Part shown: one piece after another, positions 23,501 to 34,723 of the stretch
Numbering within the stretch: position 1 is the stretch's first letter
Layout: each line of letters starts with the position of its first letter
From: Pseudonocardia sp. HH130629-09
GTDB taxonomy: Bacteria > Actinomycetota > Actinomycetes > Mycobacteriales > Pseudonocardiaceae
Assembly (NCBI RefSeq): GCF_001294645.1
Contig: NZ_CP011868.1
Coordinates: 5,580,001-5,644,000 of the forward strand
Direction of reading: 5' to 3'
Length of the DNA stretch: 64,000 bases
Made by a program: the position numbers and the translations under genes
Notes under the pieces: model-generated
The model's input: only the letters and a program-made list of their open reading frames with translations
Told to the model about the DNA's origin: nothing
Databases searched by the model: none

Positions 23501-25672
23501 ATGAGGACCCTGCGCCGGATGCGTGAGCGTCTCGGCGTGCGCGCGGCGTCCGCCCTGGCGGCGGCCGCGGCGGTCGCGATGGTGCTCGTCGTCGCCGGTG
23601 TGTCGCTGGTGCTGATCCTGGAGGGCCAGCTCAAGCGCAACACCGAGGAGGCGCTGCTGGCGAACGCCCAGCAGGTCGCCGAGCGGATCCAGGCGAACTT
23701 CGCCGACTACCGCCCCGGTGACCCGGCCAAGGAGAACGCGGTGGTCACCACCGCCCGCCGGACCGACTTCGTGCAGGTCGTGACCGCCTGGAGCGACCGG
23801 ACCGGTGCCCCGGACGACCGCGTCGGGTCGAACGGCCAGGGGCGCAACATCGAGGTGTTCGCCGCCTCCGAGCCGCTGGACGACCGGCCGCAGCTGGTGG
23901 ACTGGGTCCTCGCCCCGCACGAGACGCGGTCCCAGATGGACGTGCCGGTCACCTACCACGACGCCGGGGGCCCGGGGCTCGACCCTCGGTCCGGCCCGCT
24001 GGAGGCCGAGGACATGATGGTCGTCGGGCTCGGTGTGCGGGCCTTCGACCGGCCGATCACGATCTACTCCGCCCAGCCGACCGACCAGATGCACCGGGCC
24101 GTCGACCTGGTCACCTGGCTCGTCGCGGGCGGTGTGCCGCTGCTGGTGCTGGTCGCCGGCGGCTTCACCTACCTGTTCGCCGGTCGCGCGCTGCGCCCGG
24201 TGGAGGACATGCGCGCCCGGGTCGCGGGCATGGGGGACAAGGATCTGTCCCAGCGTGTCGACGAACCCGTCGCGCGCGACGAGGTCGGCCGCCTCGCCCG
24301 CACCATGAACCAGATGCTCGGGCGGCTCGAGTCCTCCCAGGCCACCCAGCGCCGCTTCGTCGCCGACGCCAGCCACGAGCTGCGCAGTCCGCTCGCGACC
24401 GTGTCGACCGGGCTGGAGCTGCTCGGCTCCGGGATGCCGGAGTCCTCCGCGGACCGGGCCACCGTCGACGTGCTGCGCGGGGAGGCCTCCCGGCTGACCG
24501 GCCTGGTCGAGAACCTGCTGTTCCTCGCCCGCGCCGACGAGCGCGGCATCGCGCCGCGCCGCGAGGAGGTCGACCTCGACGAGATCGCCGACGCCGAGCG
24601 GGAGCGTCCGTCGGCCGAGACCGCCGTCGCGGTCCGGGTGACCAGCGAGCCCGTCCGGGTGGTCGGTGACCGCGGGCAGCTGGTCCGGGTGCTGCGCAAC
24701 CTGGTCGACAACGCCAAGCGGCACGCGTCGTCGACGGTCGCGGTGTCGGTCCGTGCCGAGGACGGCGTCGCCGTGATCGAGGTCGACGACGACGGCAACG
24801 GCGTCCCCGAGGCCGACCGCGCCCGGGTCTTCGAGCGCTTCGTCCGGCTCGACGAAGCCCGCGCGCGCGGCGACGGCGGCTCCGGGCTCGGCCTCGCGAT
24901 CGTCGCCGAGCTGGTCGCGGCGCACGGCGGGACGGTGGAGGCGACCTCGTCGCCGGAGCTGGGCGGGGCCCGGTTCCGGGTCACCGTGCCCGCCGCGCCG
25001 GCGCCGCTGCCCGAGGAGGAGACCCCCGAGCCGGTCGGTGCCGAGCAGACCGGCGCCGACGCCGGGCCGTCCGCGGAGCTGTGCGACGACCGGCCCTCCG
25101 GTCCGATCCCGCGGGTGACCACCAGGTCCCGGTGTGCGCGGGAGGAGGAGCCCGCCGACTTCGGCCCGGACGCCTGGGTGGGGCACGGCGGGCAGGACGA
25201 TGCCGACCGCGGGGCGGCCGAGCACGTCGCGGTGCGGGCCGGGGCGGTGCAGGGCGCGTCGCCACGCGGGACCCCCGGTCCGGATGGCATGATGCGCACG
25301 CCCGGTGACCCGGCCGTCACCCACGGCTCGGGCACGGACGGCCGGCCCTCGGACAGCGCTCCGGGGACGGCCCCGCCCGACCCGGAGGACGACGTGTCCG
25401 CACCGCCCGCCCACAGTCGTCTCGACCCGCCGACAGGCCCGCTGCCGATCCGGCCGAACACCGTCGGCAGCCCGTTCGACGAGAACGCCACCCGGCCGTT
25501 GCCGGTCGTCACGCCGCGGGAGCAGCGGGGCCGCGCCGGCACCGCCGTCGCCGGTCGGGAGACGACCCGCGAGGCACGTGACACCCGGGACGCCGGGCGC
25601 CAGCCCGCGCTGGCCGGGCGCGAGCCGGTCGTCACGCCGTCGCCGCGGCGGCCGTCCGACCGTCGTCGCTGA
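23501..25672 (+). CDS. Sensor histidine kinase with long disordered C-terminal tail
   Basis: A 723-residue membrane histidine kinase. From the ATG at 23501: a first membrane helix at about residues 16-40, an extracytoplasmic domain to about 200, a second helix at about 203-227, HAMP, HisKA with phospho-His292 in DASHELRSPLATVS, and HATPase with NLVDNAKRHA, DDDGNGVP and GDGGSGLGLAI. Residues from about 500 to the end are Pro/Gly/acid-rich with no domain, an unusually long tail. The GTG at 23447 is possible but lies within six bases of the TetR operator. The partner regulator gene is on the opposite strand, 15 bp downstream. Confidence 0.88.
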   Translation: MRTLRRMRERLGVRAASALAAAAAVAMVLVVAGVSLVLILEGQLKRNTEEALLANAQQVAERIQANFADYRPGDPAKENAVVTTARRTDFVQVVTAWSDRTGAPDDRVGSNGQGRNIEVFAASEPLDDRPQLVDWVLAPHETRSQMDVPVTYHDAGGPGLDPRSGPLEAEDMMVVGLGVRAFDRPITIYSAQPTDQMHRAVDLVTWLVAGGVPLLVLVAGGFTYLFAGRALRPVEDMRARVAGMGDKDLSQRVDEPVARDEVGRLARTMNQMLGRLESSQATQRRFVADASHELRSPLATVSTGLELLGSGMPESSADRATVDVLRGEASRLTGLVENLLFLARADERGIAPRREEVDLDEIADAERERPSAETAVAVRVTSEPVRVVGDRGQLVRVLRNLVDNAKRHASSTVAVSVRAEDGVAVIEVDDDGNGVPEADRARVFERFVRLDEARARGDGGSGLGLAIVAELVAAHGGTVEATSSPELGGARFRVTVPAAPAPLPEEETPEPVGAEQTGADAGPSAELCDDRPSGPIPRVTTRSRCAREEEPADFGPDAWVGHGGQDDADRGAAEHVAVRAGAVQGASPRGTPGPDGMMRTPGDPAVTHGSGTDGRPSDSAPGTAPPDPEDDVSAPPAHSRLDPPTGPLPIRPNTVGSPFDENATRPLPVVTPREQRGRAGTAVAGRETTREARDTRDAGRQPALAGREPVVTPSPRRPSDRRR

Positions 25673-25687
25673 GCGGGGCCCCGCAGG

Positions 25688-26377
25688 TCAGCGGGGCGGC
25701 GCGGGCGCGGGCTCGGACATCCGGTAGCCGACGCCGCGCAGCGTCTCGATGCTGTGCGTCCCGAACGGTGCGTCGATCTTGCGGCGCAGGTAGCCGACGT
25801 AGACCTCGACGACGTTGACCTCGCCGTCGTAGTGGGCGTCCCAGACCGAGCGCAGGATGTCGGTCTTGGTCACGACCTGTCCGGTGTTCTGCATCAGGTG
25901 CTCGAGCACGCCGAACTCGCGCGGGGTCAGCGGGATCTCGGTCTCGCCGCGGTGGACCCGGTGGGTCCCCGGGTCCAGCGTGAGGTCCCCGACCCGCAGG
26001 ACGGTCGGTGCGGCCTCCCCGGCCCGGCGCAGCAGCGCGCGCAGCCGGGCCTGCAGCACGACGAACGAGAACGGCTTGGTCAGGTAGTCGTCCGCGCCGA
26101 GGTCGAAGGCGTCGGCCTCGTCGTACTCGCCGTCCTTGGCGGTCAGCATGAGCACCGGCGTCCACACGCCCCGGTCGCGCAGGTGCTGCAGGATCCGGTA
26201 GCCCGACAGGCCCGGCAGCATGATGTCGAGGATGACCACGTCGTGCCGGCCGGTCAGCGCGAGCTGCAGGCCGGTGGGGCCGTCGTGTGCGACCTCCACC
26301 TCGTGCCCCTCCCCGGTCAGGCCCCGGCGGACCAGTTCGGCGAGCGGCTTCTCGTCCTCGACCAGCAGCAGGCGCAC
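25688..26377 (-). CDS. OmpR-family response regulator
   Basis: A 229-residue response regulator. The receiver domain has the acidic pair in LLLVEDEKP, phospho-Asp51 in [10 protein letters not shown] and Lys in [10 protein letters not shown]. The C-terminal winged helix has [22 protein letters not shown] cut here by the usual OmpR pattern, then [13 protein letters not shown] and [13 protein letters not shown] at 26377 is the first plausible start; GGGAG lies only two bases before it. The gene is convergent with the histidine kinase rather than in one operon with it, and divergent from the carboxylase operon across 103 bp holding the two TetR-type sites. Confidence 0.9.
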   Translation of the reverse strand: MRLLLVEDEKPLAELVRRGLTGEGHEVEVAHDGPTGLQLALTGRHDVVILDIMLPGLSGYRILQHLRDRGVWTPVLMLTAKDGEYDEADAFDLGADDYLTKPFSFVVLQARLRALLRRAGEAAPTVLRVGDLTLDPGTHRVHRGETEIPLTPREFGVLEHLMQNTGQVVTKTDILRSVWDAHYDGEVNVVEVYVGYLRRKIDAPFGTHSIETLRGVGYRMSEPAPAPPR

Positions 26378-26422
26378 GTCTCCCAGAGTAGAGGTCGCCG
26401 CCGCCCGCTCTGGACGACGCGT

Positions 26423-26456
26423 GTTAACAACCGCTAACCTGTTAACAGTCATTAAC
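26423..26456. promoter_or_regulatory. Tandem TetR-type operators before the carboxylase operon
   Basis: Two 16-bp sites, 26423-26438 (GTTAACAACCGCTAAC) and 26441-26456 (GTTAACAGTCATTAAC), lie 18 bp centre to centre. Each fits GTTAAC-N4-RYTAAC, like the perfect copy before the TetR gene at 23426. They end 24 bp upstream of the carboxylase beta-subunit ATG, the place expected for a repressor site over the promoter. GGGAGG at 26471-26476 is the ribosome binding site. Confidence 0.65.
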
Positions 26457-26480
26457 AGACAGCGTTCACCGGGAGGTCCG

Positions 26481-28079
26481 ATGACGGCACCGCAGGCCCC
26501 ACCCGCGCCGGCCCCGGAGGCCCCGCGGCTCGGCACGGCGGTGGACCCGGCCGACCCGCGCGCGGTGGAGAACGACGCCGCGCACCGCGCCCTGGTCGCC
26601 GACCTGCGCGCCCGGCTGGAGCGGACCCGGCTCGGCGGGCCGGAGCGCTCGCGGGCCCGGCACGTCGAACGCGGGAAGCTGCTGCCGCGCGACCGGGTGG
26701 ACGCGCTGGTCGACCCGTCGTCGCCGTTCCTGGAGCTGTCCCCGCTGGCCGCCCACGGCATGTACGACGACCAGGCCCCCGGCGCCGGGATGATCACCGG
26801 GGTCGGGCGGGTCGCCGGCCGGGAGGTCGTGGTCGTCGCCAACGACGCGACCGTCAAGGGCGGCACCTACTACCCGATGACGGTCAAGAAGCACCTGCGC
26901 GCGCAGGAGGTGGCGCTGCACAACCGGCTCCCGTGTGTGTACCTGGTCGACTCCGGGGGCGCGTACCTGCCCGAACAGGACGAGGTGTTCCCCGACCGCG
27001 AGCACTTCGGCCGCATCTTCTACAACCAGGCGCAGATGTCGGGCCGGGGCATCCCGCAGATCGCGGCCGTCCTCGGGTCCTGCACCGCGGGTGGCGCCTA
27101 CGTCCCCGCGATGAGCGACGAGGCCGTGATCGTCCGCAACCAGGGCACGATCTTCCTGGGCGGTCCGCCTCTGGTGAAGGCCGCGACCGGTGAGGTCGTC
27201 ACCGCCGAGGAGCTGGGCGGTGGGGACCTGCACGCGAAGGTCTCCGGCGTCACCGACCACCTCGCCGTCGACGACGCGGACGCGCTCGCCAGGGTCCGCG
27301 CGATCGTCGCGACGCTCGGCCCGCGCGCCCCGCGGCCGTGGGAGGTGCGCCTCACCGAGGAGCCCGCCGTCGACCCCGCCGGGCTCTACGCCGCGGTGCC
27401 CACCGACACCCGCACCCCCTACGACGTGCGCGAGGTGATCGCCCGCGTCGTCGACGGCTCCCGGTTCGCGGAGTTCAAGTCCGAGTACGGCACCACCCTG
27501 GTGACCGGGTTCGCCCGGATCCACGGCCACCCGGTCGGGATCGTCGCCAACAACGGGATCCTGTTCTCCGAGTCCGCGCTCAAGGGCGCCCACTTCGTCG
27601 AGCTGTGCGACCAGCGCGGCATCCCGCTGGTGTTCCTGCAGAACATCTCCGGGTTCATGGTCGGCCGCGAGTACGAGGCGGGCGGCATCGCCCGCAACGG
27701 CGCGAAGATGGTCACCGCCGTCGCCTCCACCCGGGTACCGAGGCTGACCGTCGTCATCGGCGGTTCCTTCGGCGCCGGCAACTACGCCATGTGCGGGCGG
27801 GCGTACTCGCCCCGGTTCCTGTTCATGTGGCCCAATGCCCGCATCTCGGTCATGGGCGGCGAGCAGGCGGCCACCGTGCTCGGCACCGTCGGCAACGCCG
27901 ACCCGGACGCGATCCGCGCCCAGTACGAGGAGCAGGGACACCCCTACTACTCCACCGCCCGGCTGTGGGACGACGGCGTCATCGACCCCGCCGACACCCG
28001 CACCGTCCTCGGGCTGTCCCTGTCCGTCGCCGCCAACGCGCCCCTGGCCGACCCGGCCTTCGGCGTCTTCCGGATGTGA
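26481..28079 (+). CDS. Acyl-CoA carboxylase beta subunit (carboxyltransferase)
   Basis: A 532-residue biotin-dependent carboxyltransferase. It has the N-terminal CoA-binding half with [21 protein letters not shown] shortened here, [41 protein letters not shown], and the C-terminal half with [24 protein letters not shown] read in two parts and [14 protein letters not shown]. These features match AccD1/methylcrotonoyl-CoA carboxylase beta subunits more than propionyl-CoA carboxylase. The likely reaction is carboxylation of 3-methylcrotonyl-CoA in leucine breakdown (inference). It is first in an operon with the alpha subunit (8 bp gap) and an acyl-CoA dehydrogenase. Confidence 0.9.
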   Translation: MTAPQAPPAPAPEAPRLGTAVDPADPRAVENDAAHRALVADLRARLERTRLGGPERSRARHVERGKLLPRDRVDALVDPSSPFLELSPLAAHGMYDDQAPGAGMITGVGRVAGREVVVVANDATVKGGTYYPMTVKKHLRAQEVALHNRLPCVYLVDSGGAYLPEQDEVFPDREHFGRIFYNQAQMSGRGIPQIAAVLGSCTAGGAYVPAMSDEAVIVRNQGTIFLGGPPLVKAATGEVVTAEELGGGDLHAKVSGVTDHLAVDDADALARVRAIVATLGPRAPRPWEVRLTEEPAVDPAGLYAAVPTDTRTPYDVREVIARVVDGSRFAEFKSEYGTTLVTGFARIHGHPVGIVANNGILFSESALKGAHFVELCDQRGIPLVFLQNISGFMVGREYEAGGIARNGAKMVTAVASTRVPRLTVVIGGSFGAGNYAMCGRAYSPRFLFMWPNARISVMGGEQAATVLGTVGNADPDAIRAQYEEQGHPYYSTARLWDDGVIDPADTRTVLGLSLSVAANAPLADPAFGVFRM

Positions 28080-28087
28080 GGCCCCCC

Positions 28088-30171
<2,084 letters not shown>

Positions 30172-30175
<4 letters not shown>

Positions 30176-31335
30176 CCGTCGCCCAGGACACCACCACCAC
30201 CGCCGAGGAGTACGAGGCGCTGCGCGCCGCGGTCGAGGAGTTCGCGCGCACCGAGGTTGCCCCGGTCATCGGGGACCTCTACATCCGCGAGGAGTTCCCC
30301 TACGCGATCACCGCGAAGATGGGCGAGATGGGCCTGTTCGGCCTGCCCGTCCCGGAGGAGTACGGCGGGCAGGGCGGTGACTACCACGCCCTCTGCCTGG
30401 CCCTGGAGGAGCTGGCGCGGGTCGACTCCTCGGTCGCGATCACCGTCGAGGCCGGCGTCGGGCTCGGTGCCATGCCGATCCTGCGGTTCGGCACCGACGA
30501 GCAGAAGTCGCGCTGGCTGCCCGACCTCGCCGCGGGCCGCGCGCTGGGCGCCTTCGGGCTCACCGAACCCGGTGGCGGCTCCGACGCCGGCGCCACCCGC
30601 ACCACCGCCCGGCTCGACGGCGGCGAATGGGTGATCAACGGGTCGAAGTGCTTCATCACCAACTCCGGCACCGACATCACCTCGGTGGTCACCGTCACCG
30701 CCGTCACCGGTGAGAAGGCCGACGGCCGCAAGGAGATCTCGGCGATCCTCGTCCCGGCCGGCACCACCGGGTTCACGGTGAGCGAGAAGTACTCCAAGGT
30801 CGGCTGGAACTGCTCCGACACCCGCGAGCTCTTCTTCGACGACGTCCGCGTCCCCGAGGCGAACCTGCTCGGCGAACGCGGTCGCGGCTACGCCCAGTTC
30901 CTGTCCATCCTCGACGAGGGCCGGGTCGCGATCGCGGCGCTGGCGACCGGGCTGGCCCAGGGCTGCGTCGACGAGTCCGTGCGCTACGCCGGTGAGCGCG
31001 AGGCGTTCGGGAACACCATCGGCTCCTACCAGGCGATCCAGTTCAAGATCGCCGAGATGGAGGCCCGCGCGCACACCGCCCGGTTGGCCTGGCAGCACGC
31101 CGCGCGGCTGCTCGTCGCGGGCGCGACCTTCAAGAAGGAGGCGGCGATCGCCAAGCTCGTGTCGTCGAACGCGGCGATGGACAACGCGCGCGACGCCACC
31201 CAGATCTTCGGCGGCTACGGCTTCATGAACGAGTACCCGGTCGGGCGGTTCTACCGCGACGCGAAGATCCTCGAGGTCGGCGAGGGCACCTCCGAGGTGC
31301 AGAAGATGCTGATCGCGCGCCACCTGGGCCTGTGA
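30172..31335 (+). CDS. Acyl-CoA dehydrogenase
   Basis: A 387-residue flavin-dependent acyl-CoA dehydrogenase. It has the FAD-binding [19 protein letters not shown] and [13 protein letters not shown] stretches, [34 protein letters not shown] and the C-terminal [20 protein letters not shown]. The Glu in GEGTSE occupies the usual catalytic-base position; isovaleryl-CoA dehydrogenase proper has its base elsewhere, so an isovaleryl substrate is not certain. Electrons go to ETF. It is the third gene of the carboxylase operon, as in the accD1-accA1-fadE19 arrangement of mycobacteria, and is coupled to the alpha subunit by ATGA. Confidence 0.92.
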
Positions 31336-31343
31336 CGACGATC

Positions 31344-31382
31344 CGTTCGGTCACCGAACGACATTCCCGTCACGCGCGTGAC
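31344..31382. promoter_or_regulatory. Two palindromes upstream of the MDR oxidoreductase
   Basis: CGTTCGGT-C-ACCGAACG (31344-31360) and the perfect 14-bp palindrome GTCACGCGCGTGAC (31369-31382) lie in the 93-bp gap between the acyl-CoA dehydrogenase and the oxidoreductase, ending 46 bp before the latter. The first resembles a dimeric repressor operator. Either could also help end the carboxylase transcript, though no T-run follows. Confidence 0.4.
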
Positions 31383-31428
31383 GACCGTGATGCGGTGCCG
31401 CGCCCCGTGTCCGGGGTAGACCGGTGTC

Positions 31429-32448
31429 ATGAGCAACGAGGTCAACCACCAGGTACGGCTCGCCGCGCGCCCGCAGGGCACCCCCGGCCCGGAGGTGTGG
31501 GAGCACACCACCGAGCCGGTGCCCGAGCCCGGCGAGGGGCGCATCGTCGTCCGGGTCAGCCACATCTCGCTGGACCCGGCGATGCGCGGCTGGATGAACG
31601 AGGGCCGCTCGTACGCGCCCCCGGTCGGGATCGGCGAGGTGATGCGCGCGCTCGGCCTCGGTGAGGTCGTCGCCTCGAAGAACCCGGACTTCGCCGTCGG
31701 CGACACCGTCACCGGCGTGCTCGGCGTCCAGGAGTACACCGAGAGCGACGGCCGCGGCCTGCAGAAGGTCTCCCCGACCGCGGACGTGCCGCAGGAGCGC
31801 TACCTCGCGCTGCTCGGCATGACCGGCATGACCGCCTACTTCGGGCTGTTCGACGTCGGTGCCCTCAAGGAAGGGGAGACAGTCGTCGTCTCCGGTGCGG
31901 CCGGTGCCGTCGGGTCGGTGGTCGGGCAGCTCGCGAAGGTCAAGGGTGCCCGGGTCATCGGCATCGCGGGCGGTCCGGAGAAGTGCGCGTGGATCACCGA
32001 CGAGCTCGGGTTCGACGCCGCGATCGACTACCGCTCGGAGAACGTGTCGCAGCGGCTGAAGGAGCTCGCCCCCGACGGCGTGGACGTCTACTTCGACAAC
32101 GTTGGCGGGGAGATCCTCGACGCCGTGCTCGGCAGGCTCGCGATGCACGCCCGCGTCGTCCTCTGCGGCGCGATCAGCCAGTACAACGCCGAGGGCGGCA
32201 TGACCGGCCCGAAGAACTACATGAACCTGCTGGTCAACCGGGCCCGGATGGAGGGCTTCCTGGTCGGGGACTACGTCCCCCGCTGGCGGGAGGCCGGCAA
32301 GGAGCTCGCCGGCTGGCTCGCCGAGGGTCGCCTGCACAGCCGCGAGGACGTCGTCGACGGCACCGTCGACGACTTCCCGGAGGTGTTCCTCAAGCTGTTC
32401 CGCGGCGAGAACACGGGCAAGCTCGTGCTCCGGCTGAAGCAGGGCTGA
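31429..32448 (+). CDS. NADP-dependent MDR oxidoreductase (CurA/leukotriene B4 dehydrogenase type)
   Basis: A 339-residue zinc-independent medium-chain dehydrogenase/reductase. The N-terminal half has SLDPAMRGWMNE, typical of the CurA/PTGR group; the Rossmann half has GMTGMTAYFGL, VVSGAAGAVGSVVGQLAK, GIAGGPEKC and VDVYFDNVGGEILD, and the end carries FRGENTGKLVLRL. No zinc ligands are seen. It should reduce the double bond of alpha,beta-unsaturated carbonyl compounds with NADPH. It stands alone, possibly under control of the palindromes just upstream. Confidence 0.9.
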   Translation: MSNEVNHQVRLAARPQGTPGPEVWEHTTEPVPEPGEGRIVVRVSHISLDPAMRGWMNEGRSYAPPVGIGEVMRALGLGEVVASKNPDFAVGDTVTGVLGVQEYTESDGRGLQKVSPTADVPQERYLALLGMTGMTAYFGLFDVGALKEGETVVVSGAAGAVGSVVGQLAKVKGARVIGIAGGPEKCAWITDELGFDAAIDYRSENVSQRLKELAPDGVDVYFDNVGGEILDAVLGRLAMHARVVLCGAISQYNAEGGMTGPKNYMNLLVNRARMEGFLVGDYVPRWREAGKELAGWLAEGRLHSREDVVDGTVDDFPEVFLKLFRGENTGKLVLRLKQG

Positions 32449-32470
32449 CCCCGACCGGCACCATGGCGGG

Positions 32471-33934
32471 GTGCGCCTCGCCATGGCCCGGACCGCCGTC
32501 GTCGTCTCGGGGGCGGCGATCCTCGTCGTCGAGACTCTCGCGACCCGGCTCGTCGCGCCCTACGTCGGACTGACCCTCGAGTCGACCACCGCGGTGATCG
32601 GGGTGGCCCTCGCCGGTATCGCGGCGGGGGCCTCGCTCGGCGGGCGGTGGGCCGACGAGCGCGACCCGGTCGCCGTCGCCGCGCTGATGCTGGTCGTCGG
32701 CGGGCTGGGCACCCTGGCCGTGCGGCCGGTGGTCCGGCTGCTGGGGCCGCTGCTTGGCGCCGGGCCGTACGCCGCCGTCGTGCTCGTCGCCGCGTCCACC
32801 CTGGTCTCGGTGACGGCGCTGGCCGCGGTCACCCCGGCCGTCACCAAGGCCCGGCTGACCGGGCTGGAGCGCTCCGGCGAGGTCGTCGGCGGGCTGTCCG
32901 CCGCGGGCACCCTCGGGTCGCTCGCCGGCACCTTCCTCACCGGGTTCGTGCTGGTCGCGCTGTTGCCGGTGAGCGCGATCCTGCTGGTCACCGCCGCTGC
33001 CTGCCTCGCACTCGGGCTCGTCCTCGCGCCCCGCCGGCGGCGCTCGGACATCGCGAAGGGCGGCGCCGCGGCGCTCCTGCTGGCCGTCGCGCTCGTCGCG
33101 CTCCCGGGGCGCTGCGACGCCGACACCACCTACTACTGCGCCGCCGTCCGGGCCGACCCCGCGGACCCGGCCGGTCGCTACCTGGTGCTCGACGACCTGC
33201 GTCACTCCTACGTGCGCCTCGGCGACCCCGCGCACCTGGAGTTCGCCTACACGAAGCGGTTTGCCGCCGCGATCGACACCGCGTTCCCGCAGCCGCGCCC
33301 GGTCGACGCGGTGCACGTCGGCGGGGGCGCGCTGACCATGCCGCGCTGGCTCGCCGCGACCCGCCCCGGCAGCACCTCGACCGTGCTGGAGCTGGACCCC
33401 GGCGTGATCGACCTCGGGGTCCGGTCGCTCGACGCGGGCACGATCCCCGGCACGACCGTCCGGACCGGCGACGCCCGGGTGAACCTCGCCGCGCTGCCCG
33501 ACGACTCCGCCGACCTCGTCGTGGGCGACGCCTTCGGTGCCCGCTCGGTGCCCTGGCACCTGTCCACCACCGAGTTCCTCGACGAGGTGGCACGGGTGCT
33601 GCGCCCGGGCGGGGTCTACGTGCTCAACGTGATCGATCGGTACCCGCTCGACCTGGTCCGGGCCGCCACCGCGACCGTCGAGTCCCGGTTCGCGACGACG
33701 ATGCTCCTCGCCCGCCCCGACGAGTTCGCCCCCGGCGGGGGCGGGAACGTCGTGGTCGTCGCCTCGGACCGGCCGCTCGACCCGGCCGCGCTCGACGCCG
33801 CCGTCGCCCGCGCCGGTGAAGCGGGCGCGGTCCTCGACCCGGCCCGCACCGCCGCGTTCACCGCGGGGACGCCGGTCCTGACCGACGACCGCGCCCCGGT
33901 GGACCAGCTGATCACCACGGGGCTGGTGGGGTAG
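32471..33934 (+). CDS. Membrane-anchored spermidine-synthase-like protein
   Basis: A 487-residue fusion. The N-terminal ~190 residues form about six hydrophobic helices with short loops (starting AVVVSGAAILVVETLATRL and GIAAGASLGGRWAD), as in transporter-like spermidine synthase fusions. The C-terminal ~280 residues are a spermidine-synthase/SAM-methyltransferase fold: YLVLDDLRHSYV, HVGGGALTMPRWLA, VLELDPGVIDLG and DDSADLVVGDAF. The polyamine-binding residues cannot be confirmed, and many members of this family have no proven aminopropyl transferase activity. The GTG at 32471 is followed by an ATG at 32483 in frame. Confidence 0.82.
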   Translation: MRLAMARTAVVVSGAAILVVETLATRLVAPYVGLTLESTTAVIGVALAGIAAGASLGGRWADERDPVAVAALMLVVGGLGTLAVRPVVRLLGPLLGAGPYAAVVLVAASTLVSVTALAAVTPAVTKARLTGLERSGEVVGGLSAAGTLGSLAGTFLTGFVLVALLPVSAILLVTAAACLALGLVLAPRRRRSDIAKGGAAALLLAVALVALPGRCDADTTYYCAAVRADPADPAGRYLVLDDLRHSYVRLGDPAHLEFAYTKRFAAAIDTAFPQPRPVDAVHVGGGALTMPRWLAATRPGSTSTVLELDPGVIDLGVRSLDAGTIPGTTVRTGDARVNLAALPDDSADLVVGDAFGARSVPWHLSTTEFLDEVARVLRPGGVYVLNVIDRYPLDLVRAATATVESRFATTMLLARPDEFAPGGGGNVVVVASDRPLDPAALDAAVARAGEAGAVLDPARTAAFTAGTPVLTDDRAPVDQLITTGLVG

Positions 33935-33964
33935 GGCGCCGACCCTTCCCCACCCCGTCCCGCC

Positions 33965-34028
33965 GCGCCGAGATGCAGCTCAGCGGGAATTGTGGATCTC
34001 CATCTCCCGGTCAGCTGCATCTCGGCGC
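33965..34028. repeat. Long near-perfect hairpin (16-bp stem with inner extension)
   Basis: GCGCCGAGATGCAGCT (33965-33980) is exactly complementary to 34013-34028. Inside it, after two mismatches, CGGGA pairs with TCCCG (33984-33988 and 34005-34009), leaving a 16-base loop. The structure lies 31 bp after the spermidine-synthase-like gene and about 190 bp before the next gene on the same strand. It may be a transcription terminator or a dispersed palindromic repeat. The rest of the 33935-34220 spacer holds nothing else I can support. Confidence 0.6.
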
Positions 34029-34220
34029 CAGTGGTCCGAGCACGGACGATTCGGGACGGTCGGCGGGCAGCCCGGGTGAGGCGGACCCATCGAGGGACGA
34101 GGCCCATCGGGAGGCGGGGCCCACCGGGGAGGCTCGACCCGGCCGTGCGGGGGCCGGATCACGCTAGGGTCGGCGACGGGGTCCGGTGGGCCCCGTCGGA
34201 CGATCGAGGGGGAGACGGGC

Positions 34221-34661
34221 GTGGCGACCTGGGAGGACCTGAAGGCCTACGTCGTGGTCCGGTACGAGATCGTGCGCCAGGGCGCGGACGAGCTGCGCTT
34301 CCGGCTGCCGACGACCGAGGACCGGGACCAGCTCGTCGTCGTGAAGCGGGTGCGGGAGGGCGCGGGCCGGCCCGGCGTCGAGGTCACCGACGCGGCGGCC
34401 GCCGTCGCCGACCCGGACCAGGAGTGGGTGCAGATCGAGTCCCCGGTCGCCCGGCTCGGCGAGGTCGACCTCGGCCGTGCCCTGGAGCTGGCCGGGCCGT
34501 CGGTGGTCGGCGGGCTGGCCGCGGAGGAGGGGGTCGTGGTGTTCCGGCACTCCATCCCACTCGGACCGGCCGCGCTCGACGGGTTCGAGTTCCCGTTCCG
34601 CCAGGTCGTCCACCTCGCCGACGAGCTGGAGCACGCGCTCACCGGGCGCGACGAGAACTGA
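34221..34661 (+). CDS. Hypothetical actinobacterial protein
   Basis: A 146-residue soluble protein that I do not recognise with confidence. It starts MATWEDLKAYVVVRYEIV and alternates predicted strands and helices, with a closing helix VVHLADELEHAL. The pattern is reminiscent of the YbjN/type III chaperone-like fold seen in small actinobacterial proteins, but that is only an impression. The GTG start at 34221 is preceded by GGGGGAGA at good spacing, so expression is likely. It is followed after 62 bp by the amino acid ABC operon. Confidence 0.7.
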   Translation: MATWEDLKAYVVVRYEIVRQGADELRFRLPTTEDRDQLVVVKRVREGAGRPGVEVTDAAAAVADPDQEWVQIESPVARLGEVDLGRALELAGPSVVGGLAAEEGVVVFRHSIPLGPAALDGFEFPFRQVVHLADELEHALTGRDEN

Positions 34662-34723
34662 CGACACCGTGTCGTGACCCGGTTCACGAAGACCGGGGCC
34701 GCCACCCTGTGAAGGATGTGGGG

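Noticed and set aside
33992-34723. N-terminal extension of the amino-acid-binding lipoprotein frame
   Set aside because: The extension is Arg/Gly/Pro-rich, overlaps the supported gene 34221-34661 and precedes the real signal peptide starting at 34724.
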